A DNA stretch of 13,079 nucleotides from UMGS1002 sp045586785 (lineage in GTDB: Bacteria; Bacillota; Clostridia; Oscillospirales; CAG-272), in the NCBI GenBank assembly GCA_045586785.1, contig JAZNBA010000025.1, positions 1 through 13,079 on the forward strand. Reading direction: 5' to 3'. Positions 8,587-13,079 of the stretch are shown piece after piece (the stretch's first letter is position 1; each line of letters starts with the position of its first letter). The notes under the pieces are model-generated. The model did not search any database and was not told the origin of the DNA. It saw only the letters and a program-made list of their open reading frames with translations. The translations under genes were made by a program, and so were the position numbers.

Positions 8587-8661
8587 AAAAGCGCGTCGCG
8601 CTTTTGCCCGTGAGATAAACAGAAGCTCACGGTTTTGGAGATAACTGTAAAATCAGTTATC
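8585..8661 (+). promoter_or_regulatory. Three tandem hairpins in riboswitch expression platform
   Basis: Hairpin A: GCAAAAGCGCG and its exact complement (8585-8607). Hairpin B: CCGTGAG/CTCACGG around an 11-base loop (8608-8632), followed by TTTT. Hairpin C: GATAACTG/CAGTTATC around TAAAAT (8640-8661). They lie end to end between aptamer and terminator. Hairpin B with four T's could be a weak extra terminator. Other functions are inferred. Confidence 0.65.
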
Positions 8662-8671
8662 CCGCGACTTC

Positions 8672-8711
8672 AACCCGCCGTGTACGAGTGCACCGTACAC
8701 GGCGGGTTTTT
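8672..8711 (+). terminator. Intrinsic terminator of the TPP riboswitch
   Basis: A perfect 15-bp inverted repeat (arms 8672-8686 and 8694-8708) with a 7-base loop ends in a run of T's (8707-8711). It precedes the thiT ribosome binding site, so it must be bypassed for thiT expression. The 5' arm (AACCCGCCG) can alternatively pair with CGGC..GGG of the aptamer's 3' end (8571-8580) with a 3-base bulge, a candidate antiterminator. Confidence 0.9.
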
Positions 8712-8741
8712 ATATAAATAAAAAGAAAGGAAAAAACAAAA

Positions 8742-9338
8742 ATGAAGGCAAAATCAAAACAAAATCTTCTCACCTTGGTTGAAGGCGCGGCAATGGTAGC
8801 ACTTGCTATCGTTCTTGATCTGGTCATGAGCTTTATTCCCGGACAGCCGAACGGCGGCTCTATCACCTTGGCAGTTCTTCCCGTGCTGTTCTTTGCGTAT
8901 CGCAGAGGAACGGCAGCGGGGGTGCTGGCTGGACTTGTCTGGTCGGTAACTCAAATGCTCATCGGCGGCTTTTACGTTCCCCCCGCAGGCACCTGGTGGT
9001 CAATAGTGCTGTGCGTACTGCTTGACTACGTTCTGGTGTTCAGCGTAACGGGAATTGCTCCGCTGTTCGCAAAGCTGTGCGGCAGCAAGCGACTGCTGGG
9101 CTATTCCGTGGGAGCGGTGTGCGTAGGAATACTCAGGTATATTTCCCACGCGCTGTCGGGTGCCATTCTTTGGGGCTCTTACGCACCCGAGGAAATGAAC
9201 ATATGGATATACACCATAACCTATAACGGCGCATACATGATACCCAATATCATACTTGCGGGCGCGCTTATCGTGCCGCTGTGTCTCGCGGTGGATCCGC
9301 TGACGCTGAGACCGTATAAAAAATCATCTAACAAATAA
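8742..9338 (+). CDS. thiT: ECF transporter S component, thiamine-specific (ThiT)
   Basis: This is the membrane protein that binds thiamine for an energy-coupling-factor transporter; the shared EcfA/EcfA'/EcfT module must be encoded elsewhere. The 198-residue protein is very hydrophobic, with about six membrane segments and a positive C-terminus (PYKKSSNK). Family signatures are the early LAIVLDLVMSFIPGQPNGGS segment, GTWWSIVL (83-90), LLDYVLVF (93-100), SHALSGAILW (135-144) with His136 and Trp144, and TYNGAYMIPN (160-169). The aromatic, His and Asn positions lie where ThiT proteins contact thiamine, judged from memory of the family. The TPP riboswitch directly upstream independently supports the substrate. 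The AGAAAGG site (8724-8730) has a long 11-base spacing to the ATG. No thiamine biosynthesis gene is present in the window, consistent with uptake. Confidence 0.93.
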   Translation: MKAKSKQNLLTLVEGAAMVALAIVLDLVMSFIPGQPNGGSITLAVLPVLFFAYRRGTAAGVLAGLVWSVTQMLIGGFYVPPAGTWWSIVLCVLLDYVLVFSVTGIAPLFAKLCGSKRLLGYSVGAVCVGILRYISHALSGAILWGSYAPEEMNIWIYTITYNGAYMIPNIILAGALIVPLCLAVDPLTLRPYKKSSNK

Positions 9339-9368
9339 AAAAAGGGGACTGAGTCATAGACTCAGTCC
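9336..9368 (-). terminator. Terminator of leftward XRE gene (possibly shared with thiT)
   Basis: GGACTGAGT (9346-9354) and ACTCAGTCC (9360-9368) form a 9-bp stem with a 5-base loop. Read leftwards it is followed by a T-run (complement of 9337-9343), the correct polarity for ending the minus-strand regulator gene, whose stop codon lies inside the stem. On the plus strand the sequence after it is not T-rich, so termination of thiT here would be weak. Confidence 0.75.
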
Positions 9369-9616
9369 TCGCTGTTTATCAGTTCATCGCAACTTACATT
9401 GAATATTTTTGCGAAAGCTTTAAGTTCAATGTCGGTAATAAACCGTTGACCGCTTTCTATTCGTTGCACTGCATTTTTATCAATATCCAAGCCTTGTACC
9501 TGTAGCTTTTCCGCAAGCAGCCGCTGTGACATTTTCGGAGATTGCTGTTTTCTGAGTTCCCCGATTTTTTTGCCGCAAATATTGTTTTTGCCGGTTGTTG
9601 TTTTATTCTTGAACAT
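9362..9616 (-). CDS. XRE-family helix-turn-helix regulator (84 aa)
   Basis: A small DNA-binding protein, almost all one Cro/CI-type domain. GKKIGELRKQQ (15-25) forms helix 1, SQRLLAEKLQVQG (30-42) helix 2, IDKNAVQRIESGQ (45-57) the recognition helix and ITDIELKAFAKIFNVSCDELI (60-80) the closing helices. The start at 9616 is chosen because AGGGG (complement of 9624-9628) lies 7-8 bases upstream; the in-frame ATG at 9637 sits inside the operator and has no binding site. It is divergent from another XRE gene and shares an operator-bearing promoter region with it, so auto- and cross-regulation is likely. The gene is visibly more AT-rich than thiT or the ydcF-like gene. It has no sensing domain and no catalytic residues, so a peptidase or toxin role is not supported. 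Its targets beyond the local operators are unknown. Confidence 0.85.
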   Translation of the reverse strand: MFKNKTTTGKNNICGKKIGELRKQQSPKMSQRLLAEKLQVQGLDIDKNAVQRIESGQRFITDIELKAFAKIFNVSCDELINSED

Positions 9617-9630
9617 TTTGCATCCCCTTT

Positions 9631-9651
9631 TTGACATTCAGTGCTTGACAA
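9631..9651. promoter_or_regulatory. Operator O1, imperfect palindrome
   Basis: Left half TTGACATTCA is identical to the left half of O2, and the right half TGCTTGACAA keeps 7 of 10 palindrome positions. It covers the predicted leftward start site (near 9649) and the -35 box of the rightward promoter (9645-9650). Its centre is 50 bp from that of O2, about five helical turns. Operator function is inferred from symmetry and position. Confidence 0.7.
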
Positions 9652-9673
9652 ATTTATTATAATATGATACAAT
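9645..9673 (+). promoter_or_regulatory. Rightward promoter of XRE pair
   Basis: TTGACA (9645-9650) and TACAAT (9668-9673) are 17 bp apart, with TGA directly before the -10 (an extended -10). The start is predicted near 9680. It should be strong when unoccupied. Confidence 0.75.
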
Positions 9674-9684
9674 TCAAATATTGA
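9656..9684 (-). promoter_or_regulatory. Leftward promoter of XRE pair
   Basis: On the minus strand TATAAT (9661-9656) has only a poor -35 (TCAATA, 9684-9679, 17 bp). The predicted start is near 9649. It lies inside the rightward promoter, so polymerase cannot occupy both. The perfect -10 with weak -35 suggests a promoter needing help or one that fires at low level. Confidence 0.5.
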
Positions 9685-9701
9685 CATTCACTGAATGTCA
9701 A
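9681..9701. promoter_or_regulatory. Operator O2, perfect palindrome
   Basis: TTGACATTCA, one central base (C at 9691), then the exact reverse complement. It begins at the predicted rightward start site (about +1 to +21) and overlaps the -35 of the leftward promoter. It matches O1 at 17 of 21 positions. The length and two-fold symmetry fit a dimer of an XRE-type repressor. Confidence 0.8.
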
Positions 9702-9746
9702 TGCGCTGTTTTTGTAAAAAATTATGCTATTGATCAGGGGGAGATT

Positions 9747-9977
9747 ATGATAGAAGATGAGGCAAAGCATTTTTGTGAGAATGTAAAAGAATTGAGAAAG
9801 GCAAACGGACTATCGCAAAAAGAAATGGCACAAAAATTAGATATTAGTGTAAATAGTTTGTCAATGCTTGAAAAAGGTACGATTCCTCCGCGTTTAAGCG
9901 TGTCAATAGTTATTAAAATACATAAAAGCTTTGGAGTAAAGCCTGCGAAGATGTTTGTCAAGCAGTTATTTATATGA
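9747..9977 (+). CDS. XRE-family helix-turn-helix regulator (76 aa)
   Basis: A second minimal Cro/CI-like protein. CENVKELRKANGLSQKEMAQ (10-29) covers helices 1-2, SVNSLSMLEKG (34-44) is the recognition helix and SVSIVIKIHKSFGVKPAKMF (51-70) the remaining helices. The ATG at 9747 is set by an AGGGGG site (9736-9741) 5 bases upstream. The frame continues upstream to a TTG at 9681 inside the operator, but without a binding site. Codon choice is A/T-ending (AAA, ATT, TTA), unlike the surrounding GC-ending genes, which suggests acquisition from elsewhere. It is transcribed divergently from the 84-residue regulator and ends just before a hairpin terminator, so the cassette holds only two genes. Its recognition helix differs from its partner's, so which protein binds which operator cannot be told by eye. 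Confidence 0.85.
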   Translation: MIEDEAKHFCENVKELRKANGLSQKEMAQKLDISVNSLSMLEKGTIPPRLSVSIVIKIHKSFGVKPAKMFVKQLFI

Positions 9978-9983
9978 GTTTTT

Positions 9984-10020
9984 TCAAAAAAGCACTCCGT
10001 AGGTTTACTTACGGAGTGCT
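9984..10020 (-). terminator. Terminator shared by convergent XRE and membrane-protein genes
   Basis: AGCACTCCGTA (9991-10001) and TACGGAGTGCT (10010-10020) form an 11-bp perfect stem with an 8-base loop. Leftwards it is followed by TTTTTT (complement of 9985-9990), a strong intrinsic terminator for the minus-strand operon. Rightwards a looser T-rich stretch follows, so it probably also ends the XRE transcript. Confidence 0.85.
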
Positions 10021-10026
10021 GATCGT

Positions 10027-10332
10027 TTATTTCTTTCTTTTTCTGACAAGTACAATGATTCTGTCCACAATAAATCCGAGCAGACAGCCGATGGCGGTAA
10101 TGCCTCCGTACAGCAAAAGAACAAGACCGACGAGAGGCCCCGTAGGTATAAAATCCTTGCTGTCCGTGGGATACTCTATGATATGGCAACCGCGCATAAT
10201 GGCGTAAAGCGCGAGAATTATCAAAAAGAATGTAGGGGATAGTCTCCACCATATGCTTTTTACATAACGCATTATGAAAAATTGCGCCGCAAAGCCAACA
10301 GCAACGCAGATAAACGGCAATATTGCTGACAT
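10027..10332 (-). CDS. Small membrane protein, three predicted helices (101 aa)
   Basis: I do not recognise a family. The protein has three hydrophobic segments, about residues 3-22, 31-47 and 64-88, joined by a short polar loop (HIIEYPTDSKDF), and ends in a basic tail (RKRKK) that should face the cytoplasm. GGAGG (complement of 10339-10343) lies 6 bases upstream of the ATG and 1 base after the stop codon of the preceding gene, so both are read from one transcript and perhaps coupled. The context suggests an accessory envelope protein working with the YdcF-like protein, but this is inference. The AT-rich composition and codon bias of the XRE cassette do not extend into this gene. Confidence 0.8.
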   Translation of the reverse strand: MSAILPFICVAVGFAAQFFIMRYVKSIWWRLSPTFFLIILALYAIMRGCHIIEYPTDSKDFIPTGPLVGLVLLLYGGITAIGCLLGFIVDRIIVLVRKRKK

Positions 10333-10344
10333 ATCAGACCTCCA

Positions 10345-11172
10345 TCAGAACTTTCCCGTCAGCGCGTAAAATGTTATGCTGACGAACTCGCGCATCATAT
10401 AGTGAATGATAAGCACGTTGGGGTAGCGCGCCGACACGCCGCAAACACTGCCCGACGCGTCGTTGTGGCTGTTTTTGGCAATGGAGAGGGCGCGGAAAAC
10501 GTGAAAATTGTTGGTCACAAGACCGACGGTGGTGGAGTCCTCGATCAGCTCATAGCTGAACTCAAGATTTTCCTCGGTGGATGTGGATCGAGCCTCGAGA
10601 ATAATGCGTCCCTCGTCAATGCCGCGCTCGACAAGGCCTTGCCGCATGGCTTCCGCCTCGCTTATGTTCTCGCCGCGCCCCTGACCGCCCGAGACGATGG
10701 CGACAGTGTCGGGGTTGTCCCGCAGATATTCGTATGCGCGGTCAATGCGACAGCGCAGGGCGAGAGAGGGAACCGTGCCGTTGACCTTGGCGCCGAGAAC
10801 TATTATGTAGTCAAGCTCAGGCTGACCTTTGGCGCTCATGCCCGATATTACAAGTCCCTCAATAATTACAAAGTAAACAAAACACACCGCCAAGAATACC
10901 GCCACGGTAATTCTCAGCCATCGTTTTTCCGACAAGCGGCGAAACGGCTTTTTTTCACCAAACCACAGCGCCAGAACGCCGCAGAATATTGCAAGAAGCG
11001 GCCACATCCACAGTGCGGATATGCCAAAGCCCGCAAAAGTACCGCAAAGCAGCCAATAAACGCCGCAAAAAACGGAGAGCGCTGTGAACAGCACGGACAG
11101 AATTTTACGGCGATGTCTATACACTCGGCGCACAATGCCGCCGAGCCTTGAAAAAATATTTTTGATATTCAT
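10345..11172 (-). CDS. DUF218/YdcF-like (SanA/ElyC-type) membrane protein
   Basis: The 275-residue protein has three to four N-terminal membrane segments (about 23-43, 48-71, 85-110) followed by a DUF218 domain: DYIIVLGAKVNG (121-132), SGGQGRGENISEAEAM (161-176), EARSTSTEENLEFS (193-206) and GLVTNNFHVFRALSIAK (217-233). These are the hallmark blocks of the YdcF/SanA/ElyC family, implicated in envelope integrity and cell-wall precursor handling; the biochemical reaction is not established. The topology puts the domain after a terminal membrane helix. The start at 11172 is selected by GGAG (complement of 11178-11181) with 5-base spacing. An in-frame ATG at 11217 lies upstream of the predicted transcript start and is excluded. 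It is followed after 12 bases by the small membrane protein and is divergent from a D,D-carboxypeptidase gene, a neighbourhood consistent with cell-wall work. Confidence 0.88.
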   Translation of the reverse strand: MNIKNIFSRLGGIVRRVYRHRRKILSVLFTALSVFCGVYWLLCGTFAGFGISALWMWPLLAIFCGVLALWFGEKKPFRRLSEKRWLRITVAVFLAVCFVYFVIIEGLVISGMSAKGQPELDYIIVLGAKVNGTVPSLALRCRIDRAYEYLRDNPDTVAIVSGGQGRGENISEAEAMRQGLVERGIDEGRIILEARSTSTEENLEFSYELIEDSTTVGLVTNNFHVFRALSIAKNSHNDASGSVCGVSARYPNVLIIHYMMREFVSITFYALTGKF

Positions 11173-11201
11173 TTTTGCTCCGAGAATTGATTTGTAATAT
11201 A

Positions 11202-11230
11202 AGTATAGCACACACAAAGAGCAATTTCAA
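11202..11230 (-). promoter_or_regulatory. Promoter of the YdcF-like operon
   Basis: On the minus strand TTGAAA (11230-11225), 17 bp, then TATACT (11207-11202) preceded by TGC (extended -10). The start is predicted near 11195, leaving a leader of about 22 bases. Two AACGTT hexamers exactly 10 bp apart (11229-11234, 11239-11244) overlap or abut the -35. Confidence 0.75.
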
Positions 11231-11290
11231 CGTTTTTTAACGTTTCTTAATATTTTATTTGCGAATATTTTATGCCGCGACAAATTTATA

Positions 11291-11319
11291 TTGCATTAAC
11301 TCGCCGTTTGTGTTAAAAT
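11291..11319 (+). promoter_or_regulatory. Promoter of the carboxypeptidase operon
   Basis: TTGCAT (11291-11296) and TAAAAT (11314-11319) are 17 bp apart, with TGT directly before the -10 (an extended -10). The start is predicted near 11326. The intergenic region also carries the divergent YdcF-like promoter. Confidence 0.65.
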
Positions 11320-11350
11320 AATAATGTAGTAAAAAAGCAAGGAAATAACA

Positions 11351-12340
11351 ATGAATACATCAAGCCGCGCCGAGGCGCTTTTTATAAGAATACTTATCTG
11401 TGCGACAGCAGTTATGCTGGCGTTTGTTTTTGCGGTGTTTGTGCTGACTACGGTGGAGATACGCCCAAAAGACGAGCCCTCCTCTCCCTCTGAGGACACC
11501 ACCGACACTCCCGTTATAGCCGATACTCCTAACTATATTCCCGTCTCCGACGATAGCACGGTAGTGCTCAGCGACAGTCTGCTTGACGCCGAGTACGGCG
11601 TGCTTATGGATATGAACACGGGTCGCGTGGTGGCATCCCGCCGCGCCGATACCAAAATTTATCCTGCGTCCATGACTAAAATAATGACACTGATAGTCTG
11701 CTGTGAAAACGTTACCGACCTTACCCAAAAAGTTCCGGTCAGCGGCGAGGTGCTGGCGGCGGCTTACATTGAAGGCGCGTCCTGCGCCGGCTTTGCGGCA
11801 GGTGAGCTGGTTTCGGTGCTTGACCTTTTGTACGGTCTGGCATTGCCCTCGGGCGCCGACGCCACGGGTACGCTGGCGCGCTACATTGCCGGAAGTGAGG
11901 CGGCATTTGCCGATATGATGAACAAAAAGGCAAGCGAGCTGGGACTTGAACACACTCATTTTGTCAACGCAAGCGGTCTGCATCACCGAGACCATTATAC
12001 CACCGCCCGTGAGATGGCGGCAATAATGGCGTATGCCATGGAGAATGAGCTGTGCCGCACCATAATGTCGGCTACAAACTACACCACCGCCCCTACTGCC
12101 GAGCATCCCGAGGGAATAACTATGTACAGCACGGGATTTTCCCGTATGTCGGCTACAAAATTCGGATCTGCGCAGGTGGTTGCCACCAAAACAGGCTACA
12201 CCGACGAGGCAAAGTTCTGCTTTGCAAGCTACGCCGAAACGGACAGCGGCGGACGTTACGTGCTTATCACGGCAGAGGGAACCGACCGTTACGCGCCCGT
12301 TTTTGACTGCAAATACGTTTATGAAAGCTTTGCGCAATGA
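11351..12340 (+). CDS. D-alanyl-D-alanine carboxypeptidase (peptidase S11, PBP5-like)
   Basis: A penicillin-binding serine peptidase that trims the terminal D-Ala from peptidoglycan stem peptides outside the membrane. The 329-residue protein has an N-terminal membrane anchor (about 11-34), a Pro/Ser/Asp-rich linker (40-75) and the catalytic domain. Motifs: SxxK at Ser107-Met-Thr-Lys110 in PASMTK, the second motif at 167-169 reading SGA where SxN is usual, and KTG at 280-282 in ATKTGYTDEAKFCF. FVNASGLHHRDHYTTAREMA (204-223) is typical of S11. The C-terminal beta-rich domain and amphipathic anchor of PBP5 are absent, so tethering is by the N-terminal helix, and there is no obvious cleavable signal. 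An AAGGAAA site (11339-11345) precedes the ATG. The flavin-reductase-like gene follows after 8 bases. Family assignment is firm; the physiological role (maturation, sporulation or housekeeping) is not determined. Confidence 0.93.
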   Translation: MNTSSRAEALFIRILICATAVMLAFVFAVFVLTTVEIRPKDEPSSPSEDTTDTPVIADTPNYIPVSDDSTVVLSDSLLDAEYGVLMDMNTGRVVASRRADTKIYPASMTKIMTLIVCCENVTDLTQKVPVSGEVLAAAYIEGASCAGFAAGELVSVLDLLYGLALPSGADATGTLARYIAGSEAAFADMMNKKASELGLEHTHFVNASGLHHRDHYTTAREMAAIMAYAMENELCRTIMSATNYTTAPTAEHPEGITMYSTGFSRMSATKFGSAQVVATKTGYTDEAKFCFASYAETDSGGRYVLITAEGTDRYAPVFDCKYVYESFAQ

Positions 12341-12348
12341 GGTGACAT

Positions 12349-12930
12349 ATGAGTAAGATACAATGGAAGGGCGGCGCCCTGCTGGCACCTGTGCCTGCCT
12401 GCATGGTCAGCTGCGGCACTATGGAAAAGCCCAATATCATAACCATCGCGTGGACGGGAATTATCAACACTCACCCGCCCAAAACCTATATTTCTGTGCG
12501 TCCCACGCGCCATTCTTATCCTATTATAAAAGAAAGTGGCGAGTTTGTCATAAATCTGACTACGTCATCTCTGGTTCGTCATGCCGATTTTTGCGGTGTA
12601 CATACAGGGGCAAAGATAGATAAATTCGCCCGTTGCGGTCTGCACACAGAGCAGGCGCGCCAGGTAAGCGCACCTCTTATCGCGGAAAGTCCGCTGTCGC
12701 TGGAGTGCCGTGTGACGGAAATAATACCGCTTGGTACTCATGATATGATACTTGCCGACATCGTGGCGGTGGATGTGGATGAGAGCCTGGTTGACTCAGA
12801 TGGCAAATTGCATCTTGACCGCGCCGACCTTGTCGCGTATGCGCACGGCGAATATTTCGCGCTGGGCAAAAAGCTGGGCAGCTTCGGCTATTCGGTGAGA
12901 AAGAAAAAGAATTTAAAAAAGAGAAAATAA
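12349..12930 (+). CDS. Flavin reductase-like, FMN-binding split-barrel protein
   Basis: The 193-residue protein resembles the flavin reductase/flavoredoxin family, cytoplasmic FMN-binding beta-barrels that pass electrons or reduce flavins. Visible blocks are LLAPVPACMVSCG (11-23), NIITIAWTGIINTHPPKTYISV (29-50), RPTRHSYPIIKESGEFVINL (51-70), FCGVHTGAKIDKFA (81-94), and the late ECRVTEIIPLGTHDMILADIV and GEYFALGKKLGSFGYS segments. The tail is strongly basic (RKKKNLKKRK). GAGG (12339-12342) overlaps the stop codon of the carboxypeptidase gene and lies 6 bases before the ATG, so the two are translationally linked in one transcript. The functional connection to cell-wall trimming is not obvious. 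The substrate is unknown, and such proteins are often annotated only to family. Confidence 0.87.
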   Translation: MSKIQWKGGALLAPVPACMVSCGTMEKPNIITIAWTGIINTHPPKTYISVRPTRHSYPIIKESGEFVINLTTSSLVRHADFCGVHTGAKIDKFARCGLHTEQARQVSAPLIAESPLSLECRVTEIIPLGTHDMILADIVAVDVDESLVDSDGKLHLDRADLVAYAHGEYFALGKKLGSFGYSVRKKKNLKKRK

Positions 12931-12946
12931 TACGGGTGTAATTGTT

Positions 12947-12981
12947 GATGTTGTAATGGTTGGGAAACATCATACGTTTTT
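12947..12981 (+). terminator. Possible weak terminator after the flavin-reductase-like gene
   Basis: GATGTT (12947-12952) and AACATC (12966-12971) can pair, and five T's follow at 12976-12980. The stem is only 6 bp with a 13-base loop, so termination would be weak. Confidence 0.3.
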
Positions 12982-13004
12982 ACGTGTATATACCCATTAT
13001 ATTT

Positions 13005-13079
13005 GTAGGGACCGACGTCCCCGACGGTCCGTAAACGTGGAATTTTATCAAACTCTATGTTTACGGACCGTCGAGGACG
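13005..13079. repeat. Large palindromic intergenic repeat (MITE-like), truncated by window end
   Basis: A left arm (13016-13038) and a right arm (13057-13079) are reverse complements at 21 of 23 positions, with an 18-base A/T-rich loop. The left side continues outwards as TTGTAGGGACCGA, so the right arm should go on past the edge. A smaller stem GGACCG/CGGTCC (13009-13014, 13025-13030) is nested within the left arm. No open reading frame is present. The form is that of the short palindromic elements that recur between genes in clostridial genomes; copy number cannot be judged from one copy. Confidence 0.7.

Noticed and set aside
9617..9637. Upstream ATG (9637) for the leftward XRE gene
   Set aside because: It lies inside operator O1 and has no binding site; AGGGG is correctly placed for the ATG at 9616.
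9346..10020. XRE pair as a toxin-antitoxin or restriction-modification controller
   Set aside because: Neither protein has a toxin, nuclease or peptidase domain, and no methylase or endonuclease gene is adjacent; only HTH domains are visible.
10402..11151. 249-codon plus-strand open frame opposite the DUF218 gene
   Set aside because: The minus strand carries the conserved DUF218 blocks and a good promoter; this frame has no motif.
11360..12388. 342-codon minus-strand open frame opposite the carboxypeptidase gene
   Set aside because: It runs across the S11 peptidase gene and into the next gene; the plus strand has the SxxK and KTG motifs, a promoter and a ribosome binding site.
1..13079. CRISPR array, tRNA or rRNA genes
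   Set aside because: I saw no regularly spaced direct repeats and no tRNA-like cloverleaf or rRNA sequence on either strand.

Overview
The window looks like a chromosomal segment from a mid-GC Gram-positive anaerobe of the class Clostridia, probably near the Ruminococcaceae/Oscillospiraceae. The reasons are pyruvate phosphate dikinase numbered like the Clostridium symbiosum enzyme, a pth-mfd-foldase gene order, an ECF-type thiamine transporter under a TPP riboswitch, strong purine-rich ribosome binding sites and sigma-A-type promoters. The genus is inference. Layout: (1) 1-2461, minus strand: ppdK, running off the left edge and lacking its C-terminal end. (2) 2462-2870: a divergent intergenic region with an extended -10 promoter for ppdK preceded by A-tracts phased at the helical repeat, and a perfect-consensus promoter (TTGACA, 17 bp, TATAAT) for the rightward operon. 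(3) 2871-8476, plus strand: pth, mfd (4-base overlap, GTG start) and a lipoprotein foldase of the parvulin/PrsA type, which has its own promoter. (4) 8489-9338: a TPP riboswitch with an unusually long expression platform of stacked hairpins and a strong terminator, controlling thiT. (5) 9346-10020: an AT-rich, self-contained cassette of two small divergent XRE-type regulators. They share overlapping promoters and two copies of a palindromic operator, and hairpin terminators enclose the cassette on both sides. (6) 10027-11172, minus strand: a DUF218/YdcF-like membrane protein and a small three-helix membrane protein in one operon. (7) 11351-12930, plus strand: a membrane-anchored D-alanyl-D-alanine carboxypeptidase and a flavin-reductase-like protein in one operon. 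(8) 12931-13079: the left part of a large palindromic intergenic repeat (MITE-like) that runs past the right edge. Most of the window is ordinary core chromosome: PEP/pyruvate metabolism, release of stalled peptidyl-tRNA, transcription-coupled repair, exported-protein folding, vitamin uptake and cell-wall remodelling. The main candidate for something undescribed is the XRE pair at 9346-10020. The rightward promoter is strong and the leftward one weak. They overlap almost completely, and each operator covers one start site and the other promoter's -35 region. This is the architecture of a phage-type genetic switch, but no other phage gene is visible. Secondary points of interest are the stacked-hairpin riboswitch platform, the parvulin domain interrupted by an aromatic/DG-rich insert, the curved DNA upstream of ppdK and the terminal palindromic repeat.
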